Shown here in pieces: positions 1 to 4,859 of a stretch of DNA of 7,685 nucleotides. Positions within the stretch are counted from its first letter, which is position 1. Each line of letters starts with the position of its first letter. The DNA is from an uncultured Eubacterium sp. (GTDB lineage: Bacteria; Bacillota_A; Clostridia; Lachnospirales; Lachnospiraceae). Made by a program: the position numbers and the translations under genes. The stretch spans positions 1 through 7,685 of the forward strand of contig CAOXUF010000087.1 of the NCBI GenBank assembly GCA_948560485.1, read 5' to 3'. The notes beneath the pieces were generated by a model. The model was not told the DNA's origin. It was given only the letters and a program-made list of their open reading frames with translations, and did not search any database.

Positions 1-34
1 GCACCGGAGTGTCTATGCAAAGGATTGTTTCCAT
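1..34 (-). CDS. 5' end of an unidentified minus-strand gene, cut by the window edge
   Basis: On the minus strand an ATG at 34-32 opens METILCIDTPV and runs off the window. A GGAGGGAG ribosome site lies about 6-10 bases upstream on that strand, which supports a real start. Only 11 codons are visible, so no family can be named. The gene lies 33 bases downstream of the stop of the minus-strand ORF at 68-286, as expected for two genes of one leftward operon. Confidence 0.45.
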   Translation of the reverse strand, partial: METILCIDTPV

Positions 35-67
35 TATTGCTCCCTCCACATACTGAAAAACAAGTTT

Positions 68-286
68 TTAATATAGTATTGCGGATTCTGCCGAAAATAT
101 AATATCAAATGGTATACTCTCAAAATCTGAATTAAGCTCTCCTATTATATGATTAGATGAAAATGACAGATCCGTTTCTCTTAAAGGTTTTGAAAAGGAC
201 TTATCTGCCCTGATGATTTCCGACAAAGTCAATAAACCCACATAGTATTTTTTACCAATCATACTTTTTAGCACACAATAATGCAT
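68..286 (-). CDS. Small minus-strand ORF of unknown function, possibly a truncated gene
   Basis: The frame is open from a TTG at 355. The first ATG is at 286 and gives 72 residues beginning MHYCVLKSMIGKKYYVG and ending at TAA (70-68). I do not recognise the protein. The segment KKYYVGLLTLSEI faintly recalls the YYVGLLSA stretch of AbiEi-type antitoxins, but nothing around it confirms that. No good ribosome site precedes the ATG. The frame butts against the start of the rpn-like gene (307) with only about 20 bases between divergent starts, too little for two promoters. It may therefore be the 3' remnant of a gene whose front was replaced when the rpn-like locus arrived. The partial gene at 34-1 follows it closely, which favours genuine coding. 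Confidence 0.35.
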   Translation of the reverse strand: MHYCVLKSMIGKKYYVGLLTLSEIIRADKSFSKPLRETDLSFSSNHIIGELNSDFESIPFDIIFSAESAILY

Positions 287-306
287 ACCAATTGGAGATA
301 CATGAG

Positions 307-984
307 ATGGAAAATATAAGAAGCCATGAAGTTCTTCCAGTAAACAGAAAGGCAAAAGATACTTTTTTTAAAACAGTATACGCCATGGAAGAACGGCAGA
401 GGGCGCTTGCTTCCTTTTTGTTAGGTGTTGATGGGGATAAAATTATCATATCTAATGTGCGTCCCGTATTGTTTGGGAATAAAGAAAACGACCTTGCGTT
501 CGAGTGTGATGATGTGTTTAACCTGATGACGGAAAACCAGGCATCGGTATCCCCGAATGTACCGTACAGGCTGTTAGAATATATTACGGCAGGTCTGCGT
601 TCAACAGTGGACAGCGAACGTTTGCTGTATGGCAGCGGAAGGGTATATTTTCCGGTTCCAAAACTGTATATGCTGCAGACAGGACTGGAAATAACGAAAG
701 AAAAGCTGCCAAAACAGGTACAGTATGATATCCGTCTGAGTGATTCCTACAGGCAGGTCAGTCAGAAATATGGGGAAAAAACAGCCACGCCGGATTTGGA
801 TGTCGTTGTCCATGTGTATGATTTTCGTATGACACTGGATGAAACCGTAAAATATATTGAGCAAAACATTATACCAGCCCGTTTTATGGCATATGACAAC
901 GATTTAAGGAGTTATGCTTTCACTGCAAATGGTATAACTTATATACAGCGGGCGATAAAAGAGGAAAAACAAAAAAATATATAA
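307..984 (+). CDS. rpn: Rpn/PDDEXK_2-family nuclease, N-terminal part (frame-split)
   Basis: Start ATG 307 is preceded by GGAG at 294-297; the frame is also open from a TTG at 292. The 225 residues match the layout of the PD-(D/E)XK nuclease family that includes the E. coli Rpn proteins. There is an NRKAKD opening, then ND at 61-62, then ENQ at 76-78 (the D...ExQ active-site pattern), then SPNVPYRLLEYI, and PDLDVVVHVYDF where the family has a conserved beta strand. Known members cut DNA, promote RecA-independent transfer of DNA, and some restrict phage. The product stops at TAA 982-984 before the C-terminal helical and REEG-repeat part, which continues one frame away in the next ORF. A -1 slip on the seven-A run at 971-977 would join them into about 345 residues, near the family's usual size. 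It is either a decayed gene or a programmed frameshift. Confidence 0.7.
   Translation: MENIRSHEVLPVNRKAKDTFFKTVYAMEERQRALASFLLGVDGDKIIISNVRPVLFGNKENDLAFECDDVFNLMTENQASVSPNVPYRLLEYITAGLRSTVDSERLLYGSGRVYFPVPKLYMLQTGLEITKEKLPKQVQYDIRLSDSYRQVSQKYGEKTATPDLDVVVHVYDFRMTLDETVKYIEQNIIPARFMAYDNDLRSYAFTANGITYIQRAIKEEKQKNI
971..978 (+). other. A AAA AAT slippery run at the frame junction of the rpn-like gene
   Basis: Seven A residues (971-977) followed by T give A AAA AAT in the zero frame, the X XXY YYZ layout used for -1 slippage. After a -1 slip, reading continues TAT ATA ATG CCG straight into the downstream frame. I see no obvious stimulatory hairpin just after it. A one-base indel in the homopolymer, real or from sequencing, explains the same pattern. 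Confidence 0.45.
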
Positions 985-1343
985 TGCCGATAAATGTTTC
1001 AACTGTTGCAGAATATTTAGCGCTGCTTATAGAAAGAAATATATTTGTTGATTTATTCACCGATAAGGAGGTATGCGATATGACGATGGCGCAGTTTTCT
1101 AGGGATGACATGTTAATTTACCAAGGAAGAGAGGAAGGCAGAGAGGAAGGCAAAGCAGAAGGCAAAGCAGAAGCCATAATTGATTTCCTGAATGATATAG
1201 GTGAACTGCCTGACTCCCTGGAAAATTTAATTATGAAACAGACGGATGCCCAAACGCTCCAAAAATGGCTCAAGCTTGCAGCAAGAGCTAGTTCAATTGA
1301 GGAATTTGAAAAAACAATAGGTCTGATAAGCTTAGAAAGATAA
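984..1343 (+). CDS. Rpn/PDDEXK_2-family C-terminal part; may also be translated alone
   Basis: This 119-residue frame starts at ATG 984, overlapping the previous stop by one base (TAATG). It contains the tail of Rpn-like proteins: a helical segment (VAEYLALLIERNIFVDLF), then EVCDMTMAQFSRDD, which corresponds to the family's EVxxM...FDEE stretch, then four REEG/KAEG repeats, then a helical end. No ribosome site supports initiation at 984, so this part is either reached by frameshifting from the upstream ORF or is the 3' half of a broken gene. A much stronger start lies inside it at 1080, listed separately. A strong terminator begins at its stop codon, closing the locus. Confidence 0.65.
   Translation: MPINVSTVAEYLALLIERNIFVDLFTDKEVCDMTMAQFSRDDMLIYQGREEGREEGKAEGKAEAIIDFLNDIGELPDSLENLIMKQTDAQTLQKWLKLAARASSIEEFEKTIGLISLER
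1080..1343 (+). CDS. Candidate internal-start C-terminal Rpn product (87 aa)
   Basis: A perfect AAGGAGG at 1065-1071 stands 8 bases before ATG 1080, in the frame of the C-terminal part. The product would be 87 residues starting MTMAQFSRDDMLIYQ and include the REEG/KAEG repeats and the terminal helices, but no nuclease core. For E. coli rpn genes it is known that short C-terminal products made from internal starts act as antitoxins for the full-length nuclease. This site fits that arrangement and is the best ribosome site in the locus. Assigning it an antitoxin role is inference. The alternative is a chance purine run within the coding sequence. Confidence 0.5.
   Translation: MTMAQFSRDDMLIYQGREEGREEGKAEGKAEAIIDFLNDIGELPDSLENLIMKQTDAQTLQKWLKLAARASSIEEFEKTIGLISLER
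1128..1175 (+). repeat. Four 12-bp tandem repeats encoding REEG/KAEG
   Basis: Four consecutive units near GAGAGGAAGGCA or AAGCAGAAGGCA encode REEG, REEG, KAEG and KAEA. This charged helical repeat is typical near the C terminus of Rpn-like proteins and can gain or lose whole units without changing frame. Confidence 0.8.
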
Positions 1344-1395
1344 AAAACCGGATGGATACTCGCAGCTTGCTATGGGTATCCATCCGGTTTTATTT
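1344..1395 (+). terminator. Rho-independent terminator after the rpn-like locus
   Basis: A perfect 16-bp stem (AAAACCGGATGGATAC at 1344-1359 pairing with 1376-1391) surrounds a 16-base loop and is followed by T-rich sequence. The A run on the left arm makes it able to act on the minus strand too. It starts directly at the stop of the rpn-like gene and separates that gene from the phage-like region. Confidence 0.9.
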
Positions 1396-1401
1396 ACCCA
1401 T

Positions 1402-1434
1402 CTGTTATACTTATAATATAAATAAATATAACAG
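1402..1434. repeat. AT-rich inverted repeat with 8-bp arms at the left edge of the phage region
   Basis: CTGTTATA (1402-1409) is the reverse complement of TATAACAG (1427-1434), with a 17-base AT-rich centre holding TATAAT (1412-1417). The near-28-bp size and AT-rich centre recall a Xer/dif-type crossover site or a promoter. I could not match it to a dif consensus or find a second copy at the right end, so its role is unknown. Confidence 0.35.
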
Positions 1435-1499
1435 TTATTCGTTAAACAGGGCTTTTGCGAAAAGTAGCCTTTCACTCTTCTTACAAAGGGGGATTTCCA

Positions 1500-1577
1500 A
1501 TGGATGATTATATTATTCTTTTGTTCCTTGCTTTTCTGTGTGAGCAACGGGGTATTGTCTTGTGGGAAGAAAGCTAG
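1500..1577 (+). CDS. 25-aa hydrophobic micro-ORF
   Basis: ATG 1500 follows AAAGGGGG (1485-1492) at a good distance and opens MDDYIILLFLAFLCEQ, ending at TAG 1575-1577. Residues 4-14 form a hydrophobic segment, so a membrane peptide is likely. The ORF is convergent with the repressor gene and shares its terminator at 1609-1640. Small hydrophobic peptides of this size include type I toxins and holin-like peptides, but nothing here identifies one and no antisense RNA promoter is obvious. The ribosome site and clean stop before a terminator are the main support. Confidence 0.4.
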   Translation: MDDYIILLFLAFLCEQRGIVLWEES

Positions 1578-1608
1578 TCAAAGAGTCTCTCATCGGCGCG
1601 GACATTAA

Positions 1609-1640
1609 AAAGCCTAGACCATAAATCTAGGCTTTATTTT
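1609..1640. terminator. Bidirectional terminator between the micro-ORF and the repressor gene
   Basis: AAAGCCTAGA (1609-1618) pairs with TCTAGGCTTT (1626-1635) across a 7-base loop, followed by ATTTT on the plus strand and preceded by an A run that gives T residues on the minus strand. It overlaps the stop codon of the leftward repressor gene. Confidence 0.8.
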
Positions 1641-1848
1641 CTCCTTTGGTTCCCAACAGCCAATCAATACTTACTTCGTAGAAATCTGCTAATTTTGCCA
1701 ATGTTTCTAAATCAGGTTGTGTCCTTCCTGTCTCATAATTTGCCAATGTGCTTCTTGGAATATTTAATTCTCGTGCTATTTCCTTTTGTGTAAATCCGGT
1801 ATCTTTTCTTGCTGCCACTAATTTTTGCGTAAATGTTTCAATGTACAA
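1627..1848 (-). CDS. Xre/HTH_3-family transcriptional repressor
   Basis: This 73-residue protein is almost entirely one Cro/CI-type helix-turn-helix domain: TQKEIARELNIPRSTLANYE at residues 20-39 holds the scanning and recognition helices, and the DFYEVSIDWLLG ending is typical of the family. The start is TTG at 1848, 7 bases after GAGGG on the minus strand. It is transcribed away from the phage operon, and the space between carries three copies of a 16-bp sequence that are likely its operators. The expected role is lysogeny-type control: binding these sites to shut off the rightward phage operon and probably to regulate itself. It lacks the cleavable C-terminal domain of lambda CI, so any induction route would have to be different. 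The HTH call is firm; the target is inferred from position. Confidence 0.9.
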   Translation of the reverse strand: MYIETFTQKLVAARKDTGFTQKEIARELNIPRSTLANYETGRTQPDLETLAKLADFYEVSIDWLLGTKGENKA

Positions 1849-1864
1849 AATATCACCCTCTTTT

Positions 1865-1972
1865 GTTTAATTTTAGCACATTTTACAAAGAATTATGTTT
1901 GATTTTAGCACATTTATATGTTGTAAAATAGCACAAATTTGTTTATGATTTATTTGTGTGCTAAAACTAAAC
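1865..1972. promoter_or_regulatory. Operator region with three 16-bp repeats between divergent genes
   Basis: GTTTAATTTTAGCACA (1865-1880) and GTTTGATTTTAGCACA (1897-1912) are direct copies 32 bp apart, close to three helical turns. TGTGCTAAAACTAAAC (1957-1972) is a third copy in inverted orientation. A weaker half match, AAAATAGCACA, lies at 1925-1935. The arrangement fits cooperative binding by the adjacent Xre repressor. Confidence 0.75.
1921..1949 (+). promoter_or_regulatory. Candidate rightward phage promoter
   Basis: TTGTAA (1921-1926) and TATGAT (1944-1949) are separated by 17 bp. The inverted operator copy begins 8 bp after the -10 box, covering the expected start point, so a bound repressor would block initiation. 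Confidence 0.55.
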
Positions 1973-2013
1973 ATTTAGCATTGCAATTATTCATTGGAAT
2001 TTGCAAGGGGATA

Positions 2014-2034
2014 AGTGCGGAAACGTTCCGCACT
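2014..2034. repeat. Perfect 9-bp hairpin in the leader of the phage operon
   Basis: AGTGCGGAA (2014-2022) and TTCCGCACT (2026-2034) pair across an ACG loop. It lies between the promoter and the first rightward gene and has no T run, so it is not a simple terminator. It could be an mRNA-stabilising stem, a second protein-binding site, or a translational control element. Confidence 0.55.
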
Positions 2035-2101
2035 ACTGCCCTGCCCTATTCCGATGTGTTACTTATCTACAATTACGAGAAGAAAGAGAGGAAAAAAGAG
2101 A

Positions 2102-2365
2102 ATGAATATGAAGGTTGTAGGTAAAGAAAGGGTTGATTATCCTTCGAAAAAGACAGGCAAACAGGTTACGGGCATATCGTTTAACTGCGTCATGGATACC
2201 AATGATGAACGTTTTGAGGGAATGCGGGTTGACACCGTTTTTGTTTCCACAAAAAGCCCGATGTATGACCAGTGTGCCGCCATTCCTGTCGGATCCGATA
2301 TATCCGTCATGTATAACCGTTACGGTTCGGTTGAGAGTGTGCTTTTATGTGATCAGAAAAAATGA
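2102..2365 (+). CDS. 87-aa candidate single-stranded DNA binding protein (gpV-like)
   Basis: ATG 2102 follows AGAGAGG (2085-2091); an ATG two codons in is also possible. The 87 residues look beta-rich, with alternating hydrophobic and polar positions (VTGISFNCVMD, RVDTVFVS, DISVMYNRYGSVESVLL) and several lysine, arginine and aromatic residues suited to binding ssDNA. It has no membrane segment. It is the first gene of the rightward operon, directly ahead of the coat gene, the place gene V occupies in M13 phage, whose product is also 87 residues. In that role it would coat new viral strands and stop their conversion to duplex. I see no decisive family motif, so function rests on size, composition and position. 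Confidence 0.6.
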   Translation: MNMKVVGKERVDYPSKKTGKQVTGISFNCVMDTNDERFEGMRVDTVFVSTKSPMYDQCAAIPVGSDISVMYNRYGSVESVLLCDQKK

Positions 2366-2371
2366 TCATAT
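2347..2371. repeat. TGATCA hairpin between the gpV-like gene and the coat gene
   Basis: TGATCA (2350-2355) and TGATCA (2363-2368) can pair across GAAAAAA, extended by three weaker pairs. The stop codon of the gpV-like gene sits inside the right arm. It may protect or process the downstream coat mRNA, but the stem is weak. Confidence 0.4.
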
Positions 2372-2403
2372 TTATTCAATACAGGGTAAAGGGGGTGAAT
2401 ATC

Positions 2404-2589
2404 ATGCATGGTATTTTAGCATCTTCCACAGGTTCTGCCATTGATTCGGGCTCAGTAACGGAAGTGATTAACCTTGCCAAACAGTGTATGGGGCTTTTTT
2501 CGGAATTCCCGCTTAATATCTTTCTGATTGGCGGTCTCTGTACACTTGGTTTTGCAATTTTCAGGAATGCGAAACGTGCAGCGAAATAG
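2404..2589 (+). CDS. Major coat protein candidate (pVIII-like), 61 aa
   Basis: ATG 2404 follows a very strong GGGGGTG site (2391-2397). The 61 residues have the filamentous-phage coat layout: a small-residue N terminus (ILASSTGSAIDSGSVTE) with a short amphipathic helix (VINLAKQCMG), one membrane segment at about residues 36-52 (NIFLIGGLCTLGFAIF), and a basic tail (RNAKRAAK) that would face the DNA inside the virion. No signal peptide is seen. Many copies per particle would be needed, and the strongest ribosome site of the operon is consistent with that. A terminator-like hairpin follows directly, as after gene VIII in M13, which would limit expression of the genes beyond. The 47-aa protein at 4711 is the alternative coat candidate. 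Confidence 0.7.
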   Translation: MHGILASSTGSAIDSGSVTEVINLAKQCMGLFSEFPLNIFLIGGLCTLGFAIFRNAKRAAK

Positions 2590-2590
2590 G

Positions 2591-2616
2591 ATAAGGGGGA
2601 TTTTCCCCTTATTTTA
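2591..2616 (+). terminator. Terminator-like hairpin between the coat and adsorption genes
   Basis: ATAAGGGG (2591-2598) pairs with CCCCTTAT (2605-2612) across a 6-base loop, with T-rich sequence after it. It lies between the coat stop and the next start. In M13 and related phages the central terminator occupies exactly this place. The stem is short, so partial read-through is likely. Confidence 0.65.
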
Positions 2617-2633
2617 TTATGGGAGTTAAGAAA

Positions 2634-4022
2634 ATGAAAAAATGGATACGAATAAAAGCAGTCTGCTGTATTACTGCCCTGCTTCTGCTGGCAACAACAA
2701 CACTGTCTCCCACTATAACCGCAAAAGCAGAACGCGAAGGAGGCGGTCATCAGGTAGAAGGCGGGGACGGCGAAAGTACACAACGCCCTACGGATAACCC
2801 AGAGGATGACACAACAATTACTATAAATGAAGACGGCACAAGGACATTGAAATTTAGTCAGCGTGTCATTCTTTTATCTGAAACTGATGGCTCTAAAATT
2901 ATTGATAAAACTTCTCATTTTGTCATTAATGGCAGGGGAAAATTTGTAATTACTGGTTATTATAGAGATTTTGGAGACGGTAACGGTATTGATTTTATGT
3001 CTTTTCTTTTAAGTAATGAATTTTTTACTATTGAGGAAACGGTTATTTCTTATAGCTCTGCAAGTCATGTGTACGAAACACAAACTTATAATAAAACGAT
3101 AGAAACGTATAAAGGTGTTCGTTATGTTTCTCTTTCGGGGTTAATTTCGTCGGCAAATGCTTCCAATTGTTACGTGAGTGGCTTCATAAATGAGCGTAAA
3201 ACCAGTAGTATGCATTTTAAAGAAGTTTTAAAAGCCGACATAGACAACGGCAGCATAGATTTAAGTGAAGACAATTATAAAGAACCTAGCCGCCCCAATC
3301 CTGATGGTGACCATGAAGGTGGCGGGCATTTAACCGGTATTAAAATCAGTCCCCTAACTGATAGAGACAGTCATGTTACATATGGTAAGGATAATGTTAT
3401 TCATGTCAAAATTGATACGGATAATTCTTACATTGATGTTTCTAATTATTCCTCAACAATAACATGGGCTGGTGTTTCGATTGATAATGTTATTTATAGT
3501 GGCAGCACTGCCATTCTTTATCTTACTGATTACGTTTCACCAAAAGCTTACACACTTACCGCTATTTATGATGATGGCGTAAGACAATTTTCTTCTAGTA
3601 TGGATTTTGATGTTTTAAAATTTTCTCCTGAGCCTGGCGGTTCTGAACCTAGCAGTGAGCCTGGCAGTGAACCCGGCAGTGAACCCGACAGCGAACCCGG
3701 CAGTGAGCCTGGCAGTGAACCCGACAGTGAGCCTGGCAGCGAACCCGGCAGTGAACCCGGCAGTGAGCCTGGCAGCGAACCTAGTTTTGACCTGGATTTC
3801 AGCAACATATTTACGCTTATTTATACATTAATTAAGGCACTGATAGATTTTATCGTGTCCGGTCTGAACATGCTGCTTGAGTTTGCGAATCTTCTTTTGG
3901 ATCAGACGGGGCAGTTTGCGCCTTTACTTGGATCAATTTTTACTTTTTTACCGGAAGAATTTATCACATTTCTTCTCAGCGGCATTGTGATAATGATCAT
4001 TCTCGGCATTGTAAAAAGGTAG
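2634..4022 (+). CDS. Secreted adsorption protein of filamentous phage type (pIII-like), 462 aa
   Basis: ATG 2634 follows GGGAG (2621-2625); an in-frame ATG at 2619 lacks a ribosome site. A signal peptide is clear: KKWIRIK, a hydrophobic core (AVCCITALLLLA) and a likely cut after AKA at residue 32. Then come an acidic glycine-rich linker, a first beta-rich domain (about 60-210), a GGDHEGGGH-like linker (about 227-238), a second beta-rich domain with an Ig-like look (about 240-330), twelve SEPG-type repeats (337-384), and a hydrophobic tail ending in a membrane anchor (GIVIMIILGIVKR). Two receptor-type domains, a flexible spacer and a C-terminal anchor are the layout of pIII, which sits at the virion tip, binds the host and ends assembly. 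Here the SEPG spacer would also carry the head across a thick Gram-positive wall. Codons in the two N-terminal domains are clearly more AT-rich than in neighbouring genes, suggesting exchange of the host-binding part. Sequence identity to known pIII is not evident. Confidence 0.75.
   Translation: MKKWIRIKAVCCITALLLLATTTLSPTITAKAEREGGGHQVEGGDGESTQRPTDNPEDDTTITINEDGTRTLKFSQRVILLSETDGSKIIDKTSHFVINGRGKFVITGYYRDFGDGNGIDFMSFLLSNEFFTIEETVISYSSASHVYETQTYNKTIETYKGVRYVSLSGLISSANASNCYVSGFINERKTSSMHFKEVLKADIDNGSIDLSEDNYKEPSRPNPDGDHEGGGHLTGIKISPLTDRDSHVTYGKDNVIHVKIDTDNSYIDVSNYSSTITWAGVSIDNVIYSGSTAILYLTDYVSPKAYTLTAIYDDGVRQFSSSMDFDVLKFSPEPGGSEPSSEPGSEPGSEPDSEPGSEPGSEPDSEPGSEPGSEPGSEPGSEPSFDLDFSNIFTLIYTLIKALIDFIVSGLNMLLEFANLLLDQTGQFAPLLGSIFTFLPEEFITFLLSGIVIMIILGIVKR
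3642..3785 (+). repeat. Twelve 12-bp tandem repeats encoding SEPG
   Basis: Twelve four-residue units run SEPS, SEPG, SEPG, SEPD, SEPG, SEPG, SEPD, SEPG four times, then SEPS. Codon choices vary (GAG/GAA, CCT/CCC, AGT/AGC), yet the DNA is similar enough for slippage. The repeat forms a stiff acidic spacer between the secreted domains and the membrane anchor. Confidence 0.95.
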
Positions 4023-4029
4023 GTGTTTT

Positions 4030-4182
4030 ATGGACTTTCAGACAATTTTTTATATGTGTAAAGAGATAATGCTTATCGAATTTACATATATGGGATATAC
4101 TTTCAGTCTTTGGAATGTTTTGGTCTATTCCGCCGTTGGCACTATCCTGCTGTATTTTATCTTTTCATTTTTTCAAAGATAG
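4030..4182 (+). CDS. 50-aa membrane protein, possible minor coat or assembly protein
   Basis: ATG 4030 lies 7 bases after the adsorption gene stop, with AGGTAGGTG as ribosome site across the junction. The protein starts MDFQTIFYMCKEIMLIEF, is rich in aromatic residues, and has one membrane segment at about residues 28-48 (WNVLVYSAVGTILLYFIF) ending in QR. It occupies the place of gene VI in M13, directly after the adsorption gene, but it is half the size of pVI and shows one segment rather than three. I do not recognise a family. A structural role at the virion tip is inference from position and shape. Confidence 0.65.
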   Translation: MDFQTIFYMCKEIMLIEFTYMGYTFSLWNVLVYSAVGTILLYFIFSFFQR

Positions 4183-4193
4183 GGGGTGTTTTA

Positions 4194-4694
4194 TTGCAAA
4201 GCGAAACAAATTCAGCATCGGATCTGCTTGAGGAAGAAACGAAAGGATTTGATCAGATTGAATCTGAAGATTCGGAAAAGGTGGAAACGGAAGAAACGGA
4301 AACCGAAGTTCCGGGAACTGAAGAACCGGAAAAGCCGGAAACGAATGAAAATGAAAGTAAGGAAGATGCTGCTGAAGACATTTCAGAAACTGAAACGGAT
4401 GTGGCTGATGATCTTTCTGCAGAAGCTGCTGAAGGTTCAGATGTGGAAACGGAAATGTATTCGGAAAGTGAGGAAGAAGCTGAAGGCAGTTTCTCCGATG
4501 TCCTGGAGGATGAAACCGAAACGGAGACGCATTCGGAAATGCTTCTGGATGCAGGGGAGGATATAAACACGTCTTATCTTCAGAGCATAGATTTAAAGCT
4601 GACGTGCATTATATCGGTACTGCTGTTTATGGTGTGTGAGCGTAAACTGCGCCATGGGGTCAGGGCTCTGTGCGGGAAGTTTAACAAAGATTAG
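4194..4694 (+). CDS. Highly acidic single-span membrane protein, 166 aa
   Basis: The best start is TTG 4194, 7 bases after GGGGG (4182-4186) and 11 bases after the previous stop; an ATG at 4110 would lie inside the upstream gene. The first 130 residues are low complexity and dominated by Glu, Ser, Thr and Asp (runs such as EETETEVPGTEEPEKPE). A single membrane segment follows (about residues 133-148, LKLTCIISVLLFMVC) and then a basic tail (ERKLRHGVRALCGKFNKD). By the positive-inside rule the acidic part faces out, without a signal peptide. M13 coat proteins share this acid-out, base-in polarity at much smaller size. I know no family for it. It could be a minor virion protein, a wall-passage spacer, or a superinfection or immunity factor. 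The coding frame is secure because ribosome site and spacing fit the operon. Confidence 0.65.
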   Translation: MQSETNSASDLLEEETKGFDQIESEDSEKVETEETETEVPGTEEPEKPETNENESKEDAAEDISETETDVADDLSAEAAEGSDVETEMYSESEEEAEGSFSDVLEDETETETHSEMLLDAGEDINTSYLQSIDLKLTCIISVLLFMVCERKLRHGVRALCGKFNKD

Positions 4695-4710
4695 AAAGGA
4701 GATTTTCAAA

Positions 4711-4854
4711 ATGGATACTGTAATAAACTTTATCTGCGGTACGGCGGAAGACTTTACCCCGCAGGTTGTCTGCGGGCTTATCCTCTTCTGCTCGGTGTTC
4801 GAGTGCATCGGAAACATAGCTTATGCACTTACTTCCGTTGGAAAGGGAAGGTGA
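4711..4854 (+). CDS. 47-aa membrane protein, minor or alternative major coat candidate
   Basis: ATG 4711 follows AGAAAGGAG (4693-4701), a strong ribosome site. The protein starts MDTVINFICGTAEDF, has one membrane segment at about residues 18-40 (QVVCGLILFCSVFECIGNIAYAL) and ends in a short basic tail (GKGR). Length and polarity resemble small filamentous-phage coat proteins (pVII, pIX, pVIII). Four cysteines in 47 residues are unusual for a coat protein. The gene sits just before the assembly ATPase and its stop lies inside that gene's ribosome site, so the two are probably coupled. The exact virion role cannot be read from sequence. Confidence 0.65.
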   Translation: MDTVINFICGTAEDFTPQVVCGLILFCSVFECIGNIAYALTSVGKGR

Positions 4855-4859
4855 ATTTT

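Noticed and set aside
68..286. AbiEi-type antitoxin with a partial AbiEii-type toxin downstream
   Set aside because: Only a short YYVGLL-like stretch is similar; the rest of the ORF and the 11 visible downstream codons do not support the pair.
2133..2444. 103-aa ORF overlapping the gpV-like and coat genes
   Set aside because: It lies in another frame, lacks a ribosome site, and covers two better-supported genes.
3642..3785. Regular repeats resembling a CRISPR array
   Set aside because: Units are 12 bp, contiguous and in frame with a protein; there are no spacers or cas genes.
3566..3808. Minus-strand ORF with SLPG repeats
   Set aside because: It is the antisense reading of the SEPG repeat of the adsorption gene, with no start signal.
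4186..4570. Lys/Arg-rich plus-strand ORF and Ser-rich minus-strand ORF over the acidic gene
   Set aside because: Both are shadow readings of the GAA-rich repeat; only the acidic frame has an SD, correct spacing and a membrane segment.
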